A stretch of 64,000 nucleotides of DNA from an uncultured Pseudomonas sp. (GTDB taxonomy: Bacteria; Pseudomonadota; Gammaproteobacteria; Pseudomonadales; Pseudomonadaceae), in NCBI RefSeq assembly GCF_946885955.1, contig NZ_CAMPHI010000009.1, positions 62,001-126,000 of the forward strand. The letters run 5' to 3'. The first letter of the stretch is position 1, and every line of letters begins with the position of its first letter. Shown one piece after another: positions 1-8,812 of the stretch. Below the pieces are notes generated by a model. The model was not told the origin of the DNA, did no database searches, and saw nothing but the letters and a program-made list of their open reading frames with translations. Both the position numbers and the translations under genes were made by a program.

Positions 1-1
1 C

Positions 2-2923
2 TTCCTCCTCGGCCTGCTGCGCAAGCGCCGGGCCCGCCCGCTGAATGGCGTGCTGGTGAATATCCCGCTCGAGCACCTGCAAGGTAACAGCGAGGTCGAA
101 CTGGAAAACCTCGCCCGCCAGACCCGTCAGCGCCTGCATGAAATCAATCAGCGGCTGGGCGTCGATGTGCCGGTGTATCTGGTGCTGAGCAAGGCCGACA
201 AGGTGCTGGGCTTCGACGAGTTCTTCGATCAGCTGTCGCGCGAAGAAAGCGATCAGGTGCTCGGCGCCAGCTTCCGCAAGGAACAGAACGCCACCGACGT
301 GCAGGTGATCCGCCAGGAGTTCGAAGAGCTGCTGCGCCGCCTCAACAGCCAGGTGATCCTGCGCATGCACCAGGAGCGCGACACCCAGCGCCGCGGTCGT
401 ATCCTCGACTTCCCGCATCAGCTCGGGCTGATCGGCGAGCGCCTGTGCCTGTTCAGCGAGCTGGCCTTTACCGGCAACCGTTACCAGCGCGCCAGCCAAT
501 TGCGCGGCTTCTACCTGACCAGCGCACCGCAGCTGGACAACCAGCTCGACCCAAGCACCAGCGGCATCGGCCGCAACCTCGGCCTGGCCAGCAGCGCCCT
601 GCCGACCTTCCGCAGCGGCCGTGCACGCTTTATCAACCATGTGCTGAGCCGGGTGATCTTCCCGGAAGCGGACCTCGCCGGTCTCGACCAGAAGGAAGTG
701 CGACGCATCGATTGGGGCCAGCGCGCCATGTACGCCACCGCCTTCGTCTTCCTCGCGCTGTTCGGCGCGCTTTGGGCCAACGGCTTCTCCGGCAACCATG
801 AGCGCCTGGAACAATTGCGCGATATCGCCCAGCAGCTGACCCAGCAACGCGGCGGCATCGGCGCCCAGGACGACGCCCTGCAAACCCTCAAGGCCCTGGA
901 CAGCAGCTATGCCGCGACCCAGGTGTTCCCGCCGGTGGACGACGCGGCCTATACCCAGCGCGGCGGCCTGTATCAGGGCGAGAGAGTCGACCCGACATTG
1001 CAACGGGTATACCGCAGCGAACTGGAAACCCTGCTGCTGCCGCGTGTCGGCCGTCAGCTGGAAGCGCAAGTGCGCGCCAACCTGAACGACCGCGAACGCC
1101 TGCTCAACAGCCTGCGCGCCTACCTGATGCTGAATCTCGAAGAACGTCGCGACAAGGCCTTCCTGCAGGAATGGCTGGCCGCCGACTGGTCGCTGCGCTA
1201 CGCCGGCAACAGCACCGGCCAGCGTGGTCTCAACCAGCACTTCGAGCGCCTGCTGTCCGAGTCGTTCGCGCCTTACTCGCTGAACGAACCGCTGGTCGCC
1301 CAGGCCCGTCAGGTGCTGCGCAGCGAGTCGCTGGCCAACGTGGTCTACCGCATGCTCCGCGACCAAGCGCGTAGCCTGCCGGATTACCGCCTGAGCCAGA
1401 AACTCGGCCCGCAAGCCGCGCTGTTCGCTGGCAGCGACTACACCATCCCCGGCTTCTACACCCAGGTCGGCTACCAGAAAACCTTCACCGCCAAGGGCGC
1501 CGACCTGGTGCGCGATATCCTGCGCGACAACTGGGTACTCGGTGAAAGCGACACCCTGAGCAACAACGACCTCAGCCGCCTGCTGGTGGAAATGGAGCAG
1601 CTGTACTTCCGCGACTATGCCAACTACTGGGGCGAAGCCCTGGCACAGTTGAGCCTGGAACCGATCGGCAGCGCCAACCAGGGCGCGCTGCAACTGGCCG
1701 GCCTGACCGCCGCCAACTCGCCGCTGCTGCAACTGCTGGTGGAAGTACGCGACAACACCCGCTTCAAGGGTATTGCCGAGGCCGCGGACAGTGCGGGCGA
1801 CGCCGCCGATGCGCTGAAAGGCGCGAAAGGCAAGCTCGGTAAGGTCGCCAAGATCGCCGGCGCCGCTGCCGAACAGGCACAAGCGGCCCTGGTGAAGAAC
1901 CTGCCGGACACCGCGCGCAAGACCCTGGAGCGACGCTTCGAACCGCTGCACCGCCTGCTCGACGACAACGGCGGCGCCGGCCCGGAACTGGCCGCGACCC
2001 TGCAAGCGCTGGACGACCTGCAACGCCAACTGGCCAGCCTGGCGCACGCCAGCGCCCCGGAACAGGCGGCATTCGAACTGGCCAAAGCGCGCATGGGCGG
2101 CCAACGCGATGCGATCAATCAGGTGCGCAGTAGTGCAGCGCGTCTGCCACAGCCGGTCGGCAACTGGCTCGGCCTGCTCGCCGAAGACAGCTGGATGCTG
2201 GTGTTGGGCGATGCCCACCACTACCTCAACCAGCGTTACAAGAATGAACTCTATGCCGCTTACAAGGGCTCGCTGAAACAGCGCTATCCATTCAGCACGC
2301 ATAGCGAAAGCGATGTCGCCATCGCCGACTTCCGTGAGTTTTTCAAGGCCCAGGGCATCGCCGAGCGCTTCTTCGATGGCTACCTCAAGCCCTTCGTCAG
2401 CGGCAGCGCCGGCCAATACCAGGTGCGCCGTATCGACGGCCGCGGCTTGCCGTTGTCGCGCGAGTTCCTGCTGCAGATGAGCCATGCGCAAACCATCCGC
2501 CGCAGTTTCTTCGCCGAGAACCCCAACGAACCGAAAGTGCTGTTCAAGCTCGAGCCTTACTCGCTGGACTCCAGCCTCGGCCGCGCCGACTTCCGCTTCG
2601 GCAGCCAGCGCATGGAGTACCGCCACGGCCCTATCGTGCAGACCGCCTTCAGCTGGCCTGCTGACGACAACGAAGGCCGCACCAGCCTGGTGGTCGAGGA
2701 GCTCGGTGGGCACAAGGTCGGCATCGAAATGAACAGCGGGCCCTGGGCATTGTTCCGCCTGCTCGACCTGATGAGCGTCGACTACCACAGCGGTCGCGAT
2801 GTGCTGATGCTCAAGGCCGACCTTGGCGGCCGGCACGCCAACTACCTGCTGCACAGCCAGCGCTCGCCGAACCCGTTTGACGTCGACCTGCTGCGCAGCT
2901 TCAAGCTGCCGGCGACGCTCTGA
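2..2923 (+). CDS. tssM: Type VI secretion system membrane subunit TssM (IcmF), C-terminal part
   Basis: Partial gene: the frame is already open at base 2 and continues from upstream, so the GTG at base 50 is not a real start. TssM is the inner-membrane subunit that, with TssL and TssJ, forms the trans-envelope complex of the type VI secretion system. The first visible residues (RPLNGVLV) belong to the conserved IcmF cytoplasmic domain. A hydrophobic segment (YATAFVFLALFGALWANGF, about bases 728-785) is the membrane helix that precedes the long periplasmic region, and the rest fits the IcmF-related and TssM C-terminal domains. The N-terminal helices and the Walker A region lie outside the window. 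The stop overlaps the next start (TGATG). Gene order tssM-phosphatase-kinase matches, from memory, the end of the P. aeruginosa H2-T6SS cluster. Confidence 0.93.
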   Translation, partial: FLLGLLRKRRARPLNGVLVNIPLEHLQGNSEVELENLARQTRQRLHEINQRLGVDVPVYLVLSKADKVLGFDEFFDQLSREESDQVLGASFRKEQNATDVQVIRQEFEELLRRLNSQVILRMHQERDTQRRGRILDFPHQLGLIGERLCLFSELAFTGNRYQRASQLRGFYLTSAPQLDNQLDPSTSGIGRNLGLASSALPTFRSGRARFINHVLSRVIFPEADLAGLDQKEVRRIDWGQRAMYATAFVFLALFGALWANGFSGNHERLEQLRDIAQQLTQQRGGIGAQDDALQTLKALDSSYAATQVFPPVDDAAYTQRGGLYQGERVDPTLQRVYRSELETLLLPRVGRQLEAQVRANLNDRERLLNSLRAYLMLNLEERRDKAFLQEWLAADWSLRYAGNSTGQRGLNQHFERLLSESFAPYSLNEPLVAQARQVLRSESLANVVYRMLRDQARSLPDYRLSQKLGPQAALFAGSDYTIPGFYTQVGYQKTFTAKGADLVRDILRDNWVLGESDTLSNNDLSRLLVEMEQLYFRDYANYWGEALAQLSLEPIGSANQGALQLAGLTAANSPLLQLLVEVRDNTRFKGIAEAADSAGDAADALKGAKGKLGKVAKIAGAAAEQAQAALVKNLPDTARKTLERRFEPLHRLLDDNGGAGPELAATLQALDDLQRQLASLAHASAPEQAAFELAKARMGGQRDAINQVRSSAARLPQPVGNWLGLLAEDSWMLVLGDAHHYLNQRYKNELYAAYKGSLKQRYPFSTHSESDVAIADFREFFKAQGIAERFFDGYLKPFVSGSAGQYQVRRIDGRGLPLSREFLLQMSHAQTIRRSFFAENPNEPKVLFKLEPYSLDSSLGRADFRFGSQRMEYRHGPIVQTAFSWPADDNEGRTSLVVEELGGHKVGIEMNSGPWALFRLLDLMSVDYHSGRDVLMLKADLGGRHANYLLHSQRSPNPFDVDLLRSFKLPATL

Positions 2924-3654
2924 TGGCGGAGGCTATCGTCAGCGCCTGGCGTAGCGCCGCGCGCACCGATACCGGCAAGGTGCGGGGGCGCAACGAGGAT
3001 GCGTTCCTGGCCCTGCCGGAGCAGGGCCTGTGGGTGGTCGCCGATGGCATGGGCGGGCATCAGAACGGCGCGCTGGCCAGCCGCCTGATCGTCGAGCAAC
3101 TGGCCGAGCCCAGCGAAGGCGACTTGCAACAGCGCCTGGCCGAGTTGCGCAAACGCCTGCACGGGCTCAACCGCCGCCTCGGCCAGGAGCTGACGGTCAC
3201 CGCCGCGCAACCGGACCCGGTAATCGGCAGCACCGTGGTCGCCCTGCTGATCGAGGGCGACCGCGCAGCCTGCATCTGGGCCGGCGACAGCCGCTGCTAC
3301 CTGTGGCGCGGCAGCCGTCTGTACCAGCTCAGCCGCGATCATTCGTTGCTGCAGCAATTGATCGATGAACAACAGTTGAGCCCGAGCGAAGCCGCCCGTC
3401 ATCCGGCGGCCCATGCCCTGACCCGAGCGATCGGCGCCAGCGAAGAGCTGAAGCTGGAAATTCTCGAACTGGACGTACTGCCCGGCGACGCTTTTCTGCT
3501 GTGCAGCGACGGCCTCTATCAGGATCTCTCCGCCGACGAGCTGGGCGCCGCACTGAATCTGCCGTCGCCACAGCTGACCCTCAATCGCCTGTTTCAGCAG
3601 GTACTCGACGGCCCGGCGCGGGACAACCTGAGCGCGGTGGTAATCCGCCGATGA
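2923..3654 (+). CDS. stp1: PP2C-family Ser/Thr phosphatase of the T6SS cluster (Stp1/PppA-like)
   Basis: A 243-residue PP2C (PPM) phosphatase. The metal-binding motifs are visible in order: RTDTGKVRGRNEDAF near the N-terminus, VADGMGGHQNG, AGDSRCYLWR, CSDGLYQDL and ARDNLSAVV at the C-terminus, so all acidic metal ligands appear present. PppA-type phosphatases counteract a threonine kinase that controls T6SS assembly. Its ATG overlaps the tssM stop by one base, implying translational coupling, and the kinase gene follows after 10 bases. The P. aeruginosa counterpart next to icmF2 is stp1, by memory of gene order. It is cytoplasmic, with no signal peptide or membrane segment. Confidence 0.9.
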   Translation: MAEAIVSAWRSAARTDTGKVRGRNEDAFLALPEQGLWVVADGMGGHQNGALASRLIVEQLAEPSEGDLQQRLAELRKRLHGLNRRLGQELTVTAAQPDPVIGSTVVALLIEGDRAACIWAGDSRCYLWRGSRLYQLSRDHSLLQQLIDEQQLSPSEAARHPAAHALTRAIGASEELKLEILELDVLPGDAFLLCSDGLYQDLSADELGAALNLPSPQLTLNRLFQQVLDGPARDNLSAVVIRR

Positions 3655-3664
3655 GGACGCAAGG

Positions 3665-4666
3665 ATGAGCGAATCACTGCTGGATGTTCCGCAGCGGGCC
3701 CGCGAAGAGGCCAGCGACTTGACCTACTTCGCCCTGGCCGCCACCGCGGCCAAGCCTGCCCTGGAGCCGGAAATACGCCGCAGCGCTCCCGGCGAGCTGC
3801 CGGAAGTGCTCGGCGGCCGTTACAAGATCGAGCGTCTGCTTGGCGTCGGCGGCATGGGTGCGGTGTATCGCGCCCGTGACCTGCTGCGCGAACAGTTCGG
3901 CGACCCCGAACCCTATGTGGCGCTGAAAACCCTCAGCGACGACTTTGCCGAATACCCGGATGCCAACTCGCTGCTGTATAGCGAATTCGCCCTCACCGCG
4001 CGGCTCACTCACCCCCACGTGGTGCGCCTGTTTGGCTTCGAAGTCGATGTGCCGAGCCAGCGCGCCTTTCTGATCCTCGAACTGCTCAAGGGTCTGACCC
4101 TCGATCAATTGCTCTGCGAGCGACCCACAGGAGTGCCCTGGAGCGAACTGCAGGAAATCGCCATCGCCCTGCTCGATGCGCTGAGCTATTCGCACAGCCT
4201 GGGCGTGCTGCACGGCGACCTGAAACCGAGCAATGTGATGCTCGCCGAAGACGGCTTGCGCCTGTTCGATTACGGTCTCGGCCAGCCGGTGGAAGGCCTG
4301 CTGCCCGGCCTGCCGCGTCTGTGCCGCAACCGCTTCACCGCCTGGACCCCGCGTTACGCCGCGCTGGAACTGCTCGATGGCGCGCCACTGACCGCCGCGG
4401 CCGATGTTTACGCCCTGGCCTGCGTGCTCTACGAACTGGCCAGCGGCCGTCATCCGTTCCGCCGTCTCAGCGCCAAACAGGCCAAGGCGATGGAGCTCGA
4501 CCAACAGCTGCAGCGCCCGGAACAATTGCCGGCGCACTGCTGGCCGGCCTTGCGCACCGCCCTGGCATTCGACGAAGCGCAGCGCGGCATCGACTGCGCG
4601 CAACTGCTGGCGGTGTTTCGTCAGCCGCCGCCGAGTCGCTGGTCGCGCTGGCTGGGACGCGGCTGA
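3665..4666 (+). CDS. stk1: Ser/Thr protein kinase of the T6SS cluster (Stk1-like)
   Basis: A 333-residue Hanks-type kinase. After about 50 non-conserved residues come the glycine loop (LLGVGGMGAVYRARD), the ATP-anchoring lysine (VALKTL), the catalytic loop HGDLKPSNVML, the metal loop as DYG (LFDYGLGQ) instead of DFG, and the APE region (TPRYAALELL). The HGD form of the catalytic loop keeps the catalytic Asp and Asn. There is no C-terminal membrane helix or sensor domain, unlike the larger PpkA, so the length fits the Stk1 subtype. With the preceding phosphatase it probably forms a reversible phosphorylation switch for the T6SS. An ATG preceded by GAGGACGCAAGG (3652-3663) sets the start. Confidence 0.88.
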   Translation: MSESLLDVPQRAREEASDLTYFALAATAAKPALEPEIRRSAPGELPEVLGGRYKIERLLGVGGMGAVYRARDLLREQFGDPEPYVALKTLSDDFAEYPDANSLLYSEFALTARLTHPHVVRLFGFEVDVPSQRAFLILELLKGLTLDQLLCERPTGVPWSELQEIAIALLDALSYSHSLGVLHGDLKPSNVMLAEDGLRLFDYGLGQPVEGLLPGLPRLCRNRFTAWTPRYAALELLDGAPLTAAADVYALACVLYELASGRHPFRRLSAKQAKAMELDQQLQRPEQLPAHCWPALRTALAFDEAQRGIDCAQLLAVFRQPPPSRWSRWLGRG

Positions 4667-4798
4667 GCGCGGCGGACGCGCTGCCCGAGCCGAGCCAGAC
4701 GGCAGCGGCAGACGCCCGTCGGTAGGCGTGCCGATCCTTCTGCGCTAGGCTTCCTGCTTCCAGGTATGCCCCCGTTCGCTCTTCCGACAGGTCCTTAG

Positions 4799-6454
4799 AT
4801 GAATGTTTCGCTGTTGAGCCGCTACGCATTTTTCGCCCTGTGCGCCCTCACCGCCCTGCTCTGTCTACCCTTTCTCGGCCATCCCTGGGTGTGGCCGTTG
4901 TTCGCCGTCACCGCCCTGCTGACGCTGCTGGGTATTCGAGATTTGTGCCAGCATGAACATGCGGTGCGGCGCAATTACCCGATCCTCGGCAACATCCGCT
5001 ACCTGGTCGAAGGCATCCGCCCGGAAATCCGCCAGTACCTGCTGGAAGGCGATCAGGAGCGCGTACCCTTCTCCCGCGCCCAACGCTCGCTGGTCTATGC
5101 GCGCGCAAAGAACCAGATCGATGACAAGCCTTTCGGCACGCTGATCGACGTCTACGAAATCGGCTACGAGTGCATCGGCCATTCGATCCGCACCGCCGCG
5201 GTCAGCGATCCCGAGACGTTTCGCGTGTCGATCGGCGGGCCGCAGTGCAAGCAACCCTACTCCGCGTCGGTGTTCAATATTTCGGCGATGAGTTTCGGCT
5301 CGCTCAGCGGCAACGCGATTCAGGCCCTGAACCGTGGCGCCAAGCTCGGCGGCTTCTACCACGATACAGGCGAAGGCAGCATCAGCCGCTACCACCGCGA
5401 GCACGGCGGCGATCTGGTCTGGGAACTGGGCAGCGGTTATTTCGGTTGCCGCAGCGCAACCGGCACCTTCGACCCCGAGCGCTTTGCCGCCCAGGCGCGC
5501 GAGCCGCAGGTGCGGATGATCGAGATCAAACTCTCCCAGGGTGCCAAGCCCGGACACGGCGGCATCCTGCCGGGACGCAAGGTCAACGCCGAAATCGCCG
5601 CCACTCGCGGCGTACCCGAGGGTGTGGACTGCATCTCGCCGGCGAGCCACAGCTCCTTCGCCACCCCCCTGGAGCTGATGGCGTTTATCGGCCAACTGCG
5701 CGAACTGTCCGGCGGCAAACCGGTGGGCTTCAAGCTGTGCATCGGCCACCCCTGGGAGTTCGTCGGCATCGTCAAGGCGATGCTGCAGAGCGGCATCCAC
5801 CCCGACTTCATCGTCGTCGACGGCAAGGAAGGCGGAACCGGCGCGGCGCCCGTGGAGTTCACCAACCACATCGGCATGCCACTGCGCGAAAGCCTGTTGT
5901 TCGTGCATAACGTGCTGGTGGGCTGCAACCTGCGCGAGCACATCCGCATCGGCGCCAGCGGCAAGATCGTCAGCGCCTTCGACATCGCCAGCGTGCTGGC
6001 CATGGGAGCAGACTGGGTCAACTCGGCACGCGGCTTCATGTTCGCCATCGGCTGCATCCAGTCGCAGCATTGCCATACCAACCGCTGCCCCACCGGCGTC
6101 GCCACCCAGGACCCGCTGCGCCAGCGCGCGCTGGTGGTCCCGGACAAGGCCGAGCGGGTCTTCAGCTTTCACCGCAACACCGTGCATGCCCTGGCCGAAC
6201 TGCTCGCGGCGGCCGGGCTGTCACATCCCGGCGAGCTGGGGCCGCACCACCTGATCCGCCGCGTCAGCTCGACCGAGATCAAGCTGTTCTCGCAGCTCTA
6301 CTATTTCGTCCAGCCAGGCGCCTTGCTCAAAGAGCGGATCGACAGCGAGTTCTACGCCCGCATCTGGAGCATGGCCCAGGCGGACAGCTTCGCGGCCATG
6401 CCGCAAAAGACCGAACAGGGCGCGGCAAAGGTCGAAGAGCCGCTGATCAGTTGA
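4799..6454 (+). CDS. FMN-binding glutamate synthase (GltB-like) domain protein, membrane-anchored
   Basis: A 551-residue protein made of the central FMN/synthase domain of glutamate synthase only. Two hydrophobic segments lie at residues about 5-25 and 28-46. The synthase barrel follows, with FNISAMSFGSLSGNAI, VDGKEGGTGAAP and a motif CIQSQHCHTNRC that keeps the C-x5-C-x4-C spacing of the [3Fe-4S] ligands in GltB. The glutaminase domain and the C-terminal GXGXG domain of full GltB are absent. Stand-alone proteins of this type are common in proteobacteria, but their substrate is not established. The gene stands alone, and the SD (ACAGG, 4787-4791) is modest. Glutamate synthesis itself should not be assumed. 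Confidence 0.85.
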   Translation: MNVSLLSRYAFFALCALTALLCLPFLGHPWVWPLFAVTALLTLLGIRDLCQHEHAVRRNYPILGNIRYLVEGIRPEIRQYLLEGDQERVPFSRAQRSLVYARAKNQIDDKPFGTLIDVYEIGYECIGHSIRTAAVSDPETFRVSIGGPQCKQPYSASVFNISAMSFGSLSGNAIQALNRGAKLGGFYHDTGEGSISRYHREHGGDLVWELGSGYFGCRSATGTFDPERFAAQAREPQVRMIEIKLSQGAKPGHGGILPGRKVNAEIAATRGVPEGVDCISPASHSSFATPLELMAFIGQLRELSGGKPVGFKLCIGHPWEFVGIVKAMLQSGIHPDFIVVDGKEGGTGAAPVEFTNHIGMPLRESLLFVHNVLVGCNLREHIRIGASGKIVSAFDIASVLAMGADWVNSARGFMFAIGCIQSQHCHTNRCPTGVATQDPLRQRALVVPDKAERVFSFHRNTVHALAELLAAAGLSHPGELGPHHLIRRVSSTEIKLFSQLYYFVQPGALLKERIDSEFYARIWSMAQADSFAAMPQKTEQGAAKVEEPLIS

Positions 6455-6528
6455 GGTCGGTGGCTACGTGTCTGCGAGAGCTTCAGCCGATTAGGCTGGG
6501 GCGACCGACGAAGGGCTAGCCACGCCCC
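6455..6528. terminator. Possible bidirectional terminator between convergent genes
   Basis: This short gap separates two convergent genes and contains nested inverted repeats: GTGGCTA near 6462 pairs with TAGCCAC near 6516, and CAGCC-gatta-GGCTG lies inside. There is no clear U-tract, so termination is only an inference from position and folding. Confidence 0.35.
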
Positions 6529-7458
6529 CTACGCCGAACTCCGCAACCGCGCCAGATCGCGCAGCGGCGGCGCGCCGAACAGGCGGCTGTATTCGCGGCT
6601 GAATTGCGAGGGGCTTTCGTAGCCGACGCGGTAGCTGGCCGCGGCGGCTTCGAGGTTTTCGCAGAGCATCAGGCGCCGGGCTTCCTGCAAGCGCAGTTGT
6701 TTCTGGTATTGCAGCGGGCTGAGGGCGGTGACCGCTTTGAAGCGGTGGTGCAGGGTCGAGGGGCTGAGGTTGACTTCACGGGCCAGGTCGTCGATGCGCA
6801 GGGGTTCGTCGAAGTGTCTGTTCAACCAGTCGATGGCCCGGGCAATGCGCTGACTCTGGCTGTCGGCGATGGCGATTTCATGCAGGCGCTGGCCCTGGGG
6901 GCTGTGCAACAGGCGGTAGAAGATTTCCCGCAACGCCAGGGGCGCGAGCATGGCGATATCCCGTGGCGTATCGAGCAGGCGCAGCAGGCGGATCACTGCG
7001 TCGAGCAACTGCAGATCCAGGCGGTCGACGTACAGCCCGCGTCGCGTCCCCGGGGCGGGCACGCCGATGGGGCCGGCGTCGGCGATCAGGCTGCTGATCT
7101 GCGCCGGATCGATCTCCAGGCGCAGGCTCAGATAGGGCCGCTGCGGCGAGGCATCGATGATCTGGCCAGTGACCGGCAGGGTGACCGAGGCCACCAGGTA
7201 GTTCAGCGGGTCGTACACGTAGCGCTCCTCGCCCAGGCGCACGGCCTTGCTGCCCTGGGCCATGATGCACAGGCATGGGCGGTAGAGCGTCGGCACCGGC
7301 TGGGTCGGGCCGCTGGAGCGGAACAGGTCGAGGCCAGCAATGGCCGTGTTCTGGATGCCGTCCTGATCGGTCATGCGCTGGATGCGCCCGGCCAGTTCCG
7401 CCTGATAACGGCTGAAGCTGTCGTCGAGGATGGATGGCGCGCTGGCGATAGAGGACAT
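6529..7458 (-). CDS. AraC-family transcriptional regulator
   Basis: A 309-residue regulator. The N-terminal half resembles the AraC_N cupin-like domain (PF06719 type), with YVYDPLNYLVASVTLPVTG and SLRLEIDPAQI. The C-terminal 100 residues carry the paired helix-turn-helix: RIDDLAREVNLSPSTLHHRF and YRVGYESPSQFSREYSRLFG. The start ATG follows a good SD (AGGAG, 8 bases upstream). It is divergent from the SDR gene at 7750, and the gap between them carries direct repeats typical of AraC operators, so it most likely controls that SDR/monooxygenase pair and itself. The inducer is unknown. Confidence 0.88.
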   Translation of the reverse strand: MSSIASAPSILDDSFSRYQAELAGRIQRMTDQDGIQNTAIAGLDLFRSSGPTQPVPTLYRPCLCIMAQGSKAVRLGEERYVYDPLNYLVASVTLPVTGQIIDASPQRPYLSLRLEIDPAQISSLIADAGPIGVPAPGTRRGLYVDRLDLQLLDAVIRLLRLLDTPRDIAMLAPLALREIFYRLLHSPQGQRLHEIAIADSQSQRIARAIDWLNRHFDEPLRIDDLAREVNLSPSTLHHRFKAVTALSPLQYQKQLRLQEARRLMLCENLEAAAASYRVGYESPSQFSREYSRLFGAPPLRDLARLRSSA

Positions 7459-7527
7459 GATCGACTCCTGAAGGTTGCCTGAAGCCTAGCGCGGTTTTTC
7501 AGGCAAGTCTGCGCCGCCGGCAGGATC

Positions 7528-7663
7528 AGGCAAGCATTCGCCAGTATTAGGCAAAGACCAGTCATCACCGGTTGTTGGTGGGCTACGAAACCCGCATTGA
7601 CAGGGCCCAGGCTATTTCCATGGCGGCAATCGCCATGCGGTTTTAGGCAAGAATCGGCCAGTA
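7528..7663. promoter_or_regulatory. Candidate AraC-type operators in the divergent intergenic region
   Basis: Two 19-mers, AGGCAAGCATTCGCCAGTA (7528-7546) and AGGCAAGAATCGGCCAGTA (7645-7663), match at 16 of 19 positions in the same orientation. A third, weaker AGGCAAAGACCAGT (7549-7562) abuts the first, and another AGGCAAG is at 7501. AraC regulators typically bind such directly repeated two-part sites. Their place between the AraC and SDR genes makes them likely operators of this pair. Confidence 0.55.
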
Positions 7664-7749
7664 ATCGACTAACGCTCGCACGACCCGCCGCTTAACCTCT
7701 GGTGCTGTAGCGACACCCAGGTCGCACCCACTCAGCAGAGGATTCAGTG

Positions 7750-8487
7750 ATGTCTAATATTCAAGACAAAGTGATTCTGGTTACCGGCGCCAGCAGCGGC
7801 ATCGGTGAGGCCTGTGCCCGCTTGCTGGCGGAGAAAGGCGGCCGCCTGCTGCTCGGCGCACGGCGCACCGAGCGCCTGGAACGTCTGGTCGGCGAGATTC
7901 GCGAGGCAGGCGGCAACGCCGAATACCGCCGTCTGGACGTCACCAGTCGCGAGGATGTGCAGGCCTTCGTCGATTACGCCGTGGAGCGCTTCGGCCGCGT
8001 CGATGTGCTGATCAACAACGCCGGGGTGATGCCGTTGTCTCCACTCGAGGCGCTGAAGGTCGACGAGTGGAACCGGATGATCGACGTGAATATCCGCGGC
8101 GTGCTGCACGGTATCGCCGCGGCCCTGCCGCTGATGCAGGCGCAGCGCAGCGGTCAGTTGGTCAACGTGGCGTCGGTCGGCGCCTACAGCGTGGTGCAGA
8201 CCGGCGCCGTGTATTGCGCGACCAAGTATGCGGTGCGGGCGATTTCCGAAGGTTTGCGCCTGGAGATCGGCGGCGACATTCGCGTCACCCTGATCTCGCC
8301 GGGCGTGGTCGAGTCGGAGCTGGCCGAGACCATCTCCGACCCGCAGACCCTGGAGAGGATGCGCGAGTACCGCAAGGTCTGCATCACTCCGGACGCGATT
8401 GCCCGCGCCATCGCCTATGCCATAGAGCAACCGGCGGATGTCGACGTCAGCGAGCTGATCGTACGACCGACCGCCAGCCTTCGCTGA
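7750..8487 (+). CDS. SDR-family NAD(P)-dependent oxidoreductase
   Basis: A 245-residue classical short-chain dehydrogenase. It shows the cofactor motif TGASSGIG near residue 12, NNAG (LINNAGVMPL), catalytic Ser in NVASVGAYS and the YxxxK pair as YCATK. Arg residues after the second strand (GARRTERL) favour NADP(H). The ATG at 7750 is preferred over the in-frame GTG at 7747 because of the SD AGAGGA just upstream. It is followed closely by a small monooxygenase gene and is divergent from the AraC gene. The substrate is not predictable from sequence. Confidence 0.88.
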   Translation: MSNIQDKVILVTGASSGIGEACARLLAEKGGRLLLGARRTERLERLVGEIREAGGNAEYRRLDVTSREDVQAFVDYAVERFGRVDVLINNAGVMPLSPLEALKVDEWNRMIDVNIRGVLHGIAAALPLMQAQRSGQLVNVASVGAYSVVQTGAVYCATKYAVRAISEGLRLEIGGDIRVTLISPGVVESELAETISDPQTLERMREYRKVCITPDAIARAIAYAIEQPADVDVSELIVRPTASLR

Positions 8488-8524
8488 AACTCGCCGAGCC
8501 GTTGCCCCCCCCTTGGAGGTCACC

Positions 8525-8812
8525 ATGAACAGCACGCACCTGACCGTCATTCGCGCCCGCCCAGGCTGTGCCGAGCGACTCGGCGCCCGTCTGCACTGCC
8601 TGCTCGCACCAGCGCGCGGACAAGCCGGCTGCCTGGGCTTCGAGATTCGCCAGGCCACGGACGATCCGCTGGCATGGTGGCTATGCGGGACCTGGCAATC
8701 GCCAGGCGCGCTGCAGCAATACTTCGCCGCGCCCTGGCTGCAACGGTTACTCGACCAAGCACTGGCCGAGGGATTGATCGGCAGCCTGGCATGCACCGAG
8801 CAGGCCGCCTGA
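8525..8812 (+). CDS. Antibiotic biosynthesis monooxygenase (ABM) family small protein
   Basis: A 95-residue protein with the dimeric alpha/beta ferredoxin-like pattern of ABM/quinol monooxygenase proteins (HLTVIRARPG, CLGFEIRQATDDPLAWWLCGTW). A strong SD (GGAGG, 8515-8519) sets the ATG at 8525. It sits 37 bases after the SDR gene and is probably co-transcribed. Its last 14 codons (from 8771) form the first unit of a 310-bp tandem array, so the present C-terminus lies at the edge of an amplified segment. Confidence 0.75.
   Translation: MNSTHLTVIRARPGCAERLGARLHCLLAPARGQAGCLGFEIRQATDDPLAWWLCGTWQSPGALQQYFAAPWLQRLLDQALAEGLIGSLACTEQAA

Noticed and set aside
4865..6187. Long antisense frame opposite the GltB-like gene
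   Set aside because: It mirrors the codon pattern of the real gene and has no domain signature. Similar antisense frames at 10795, 11996, 15000, 17622, 18840, 53000 and 56585 were dropped for the same reason.
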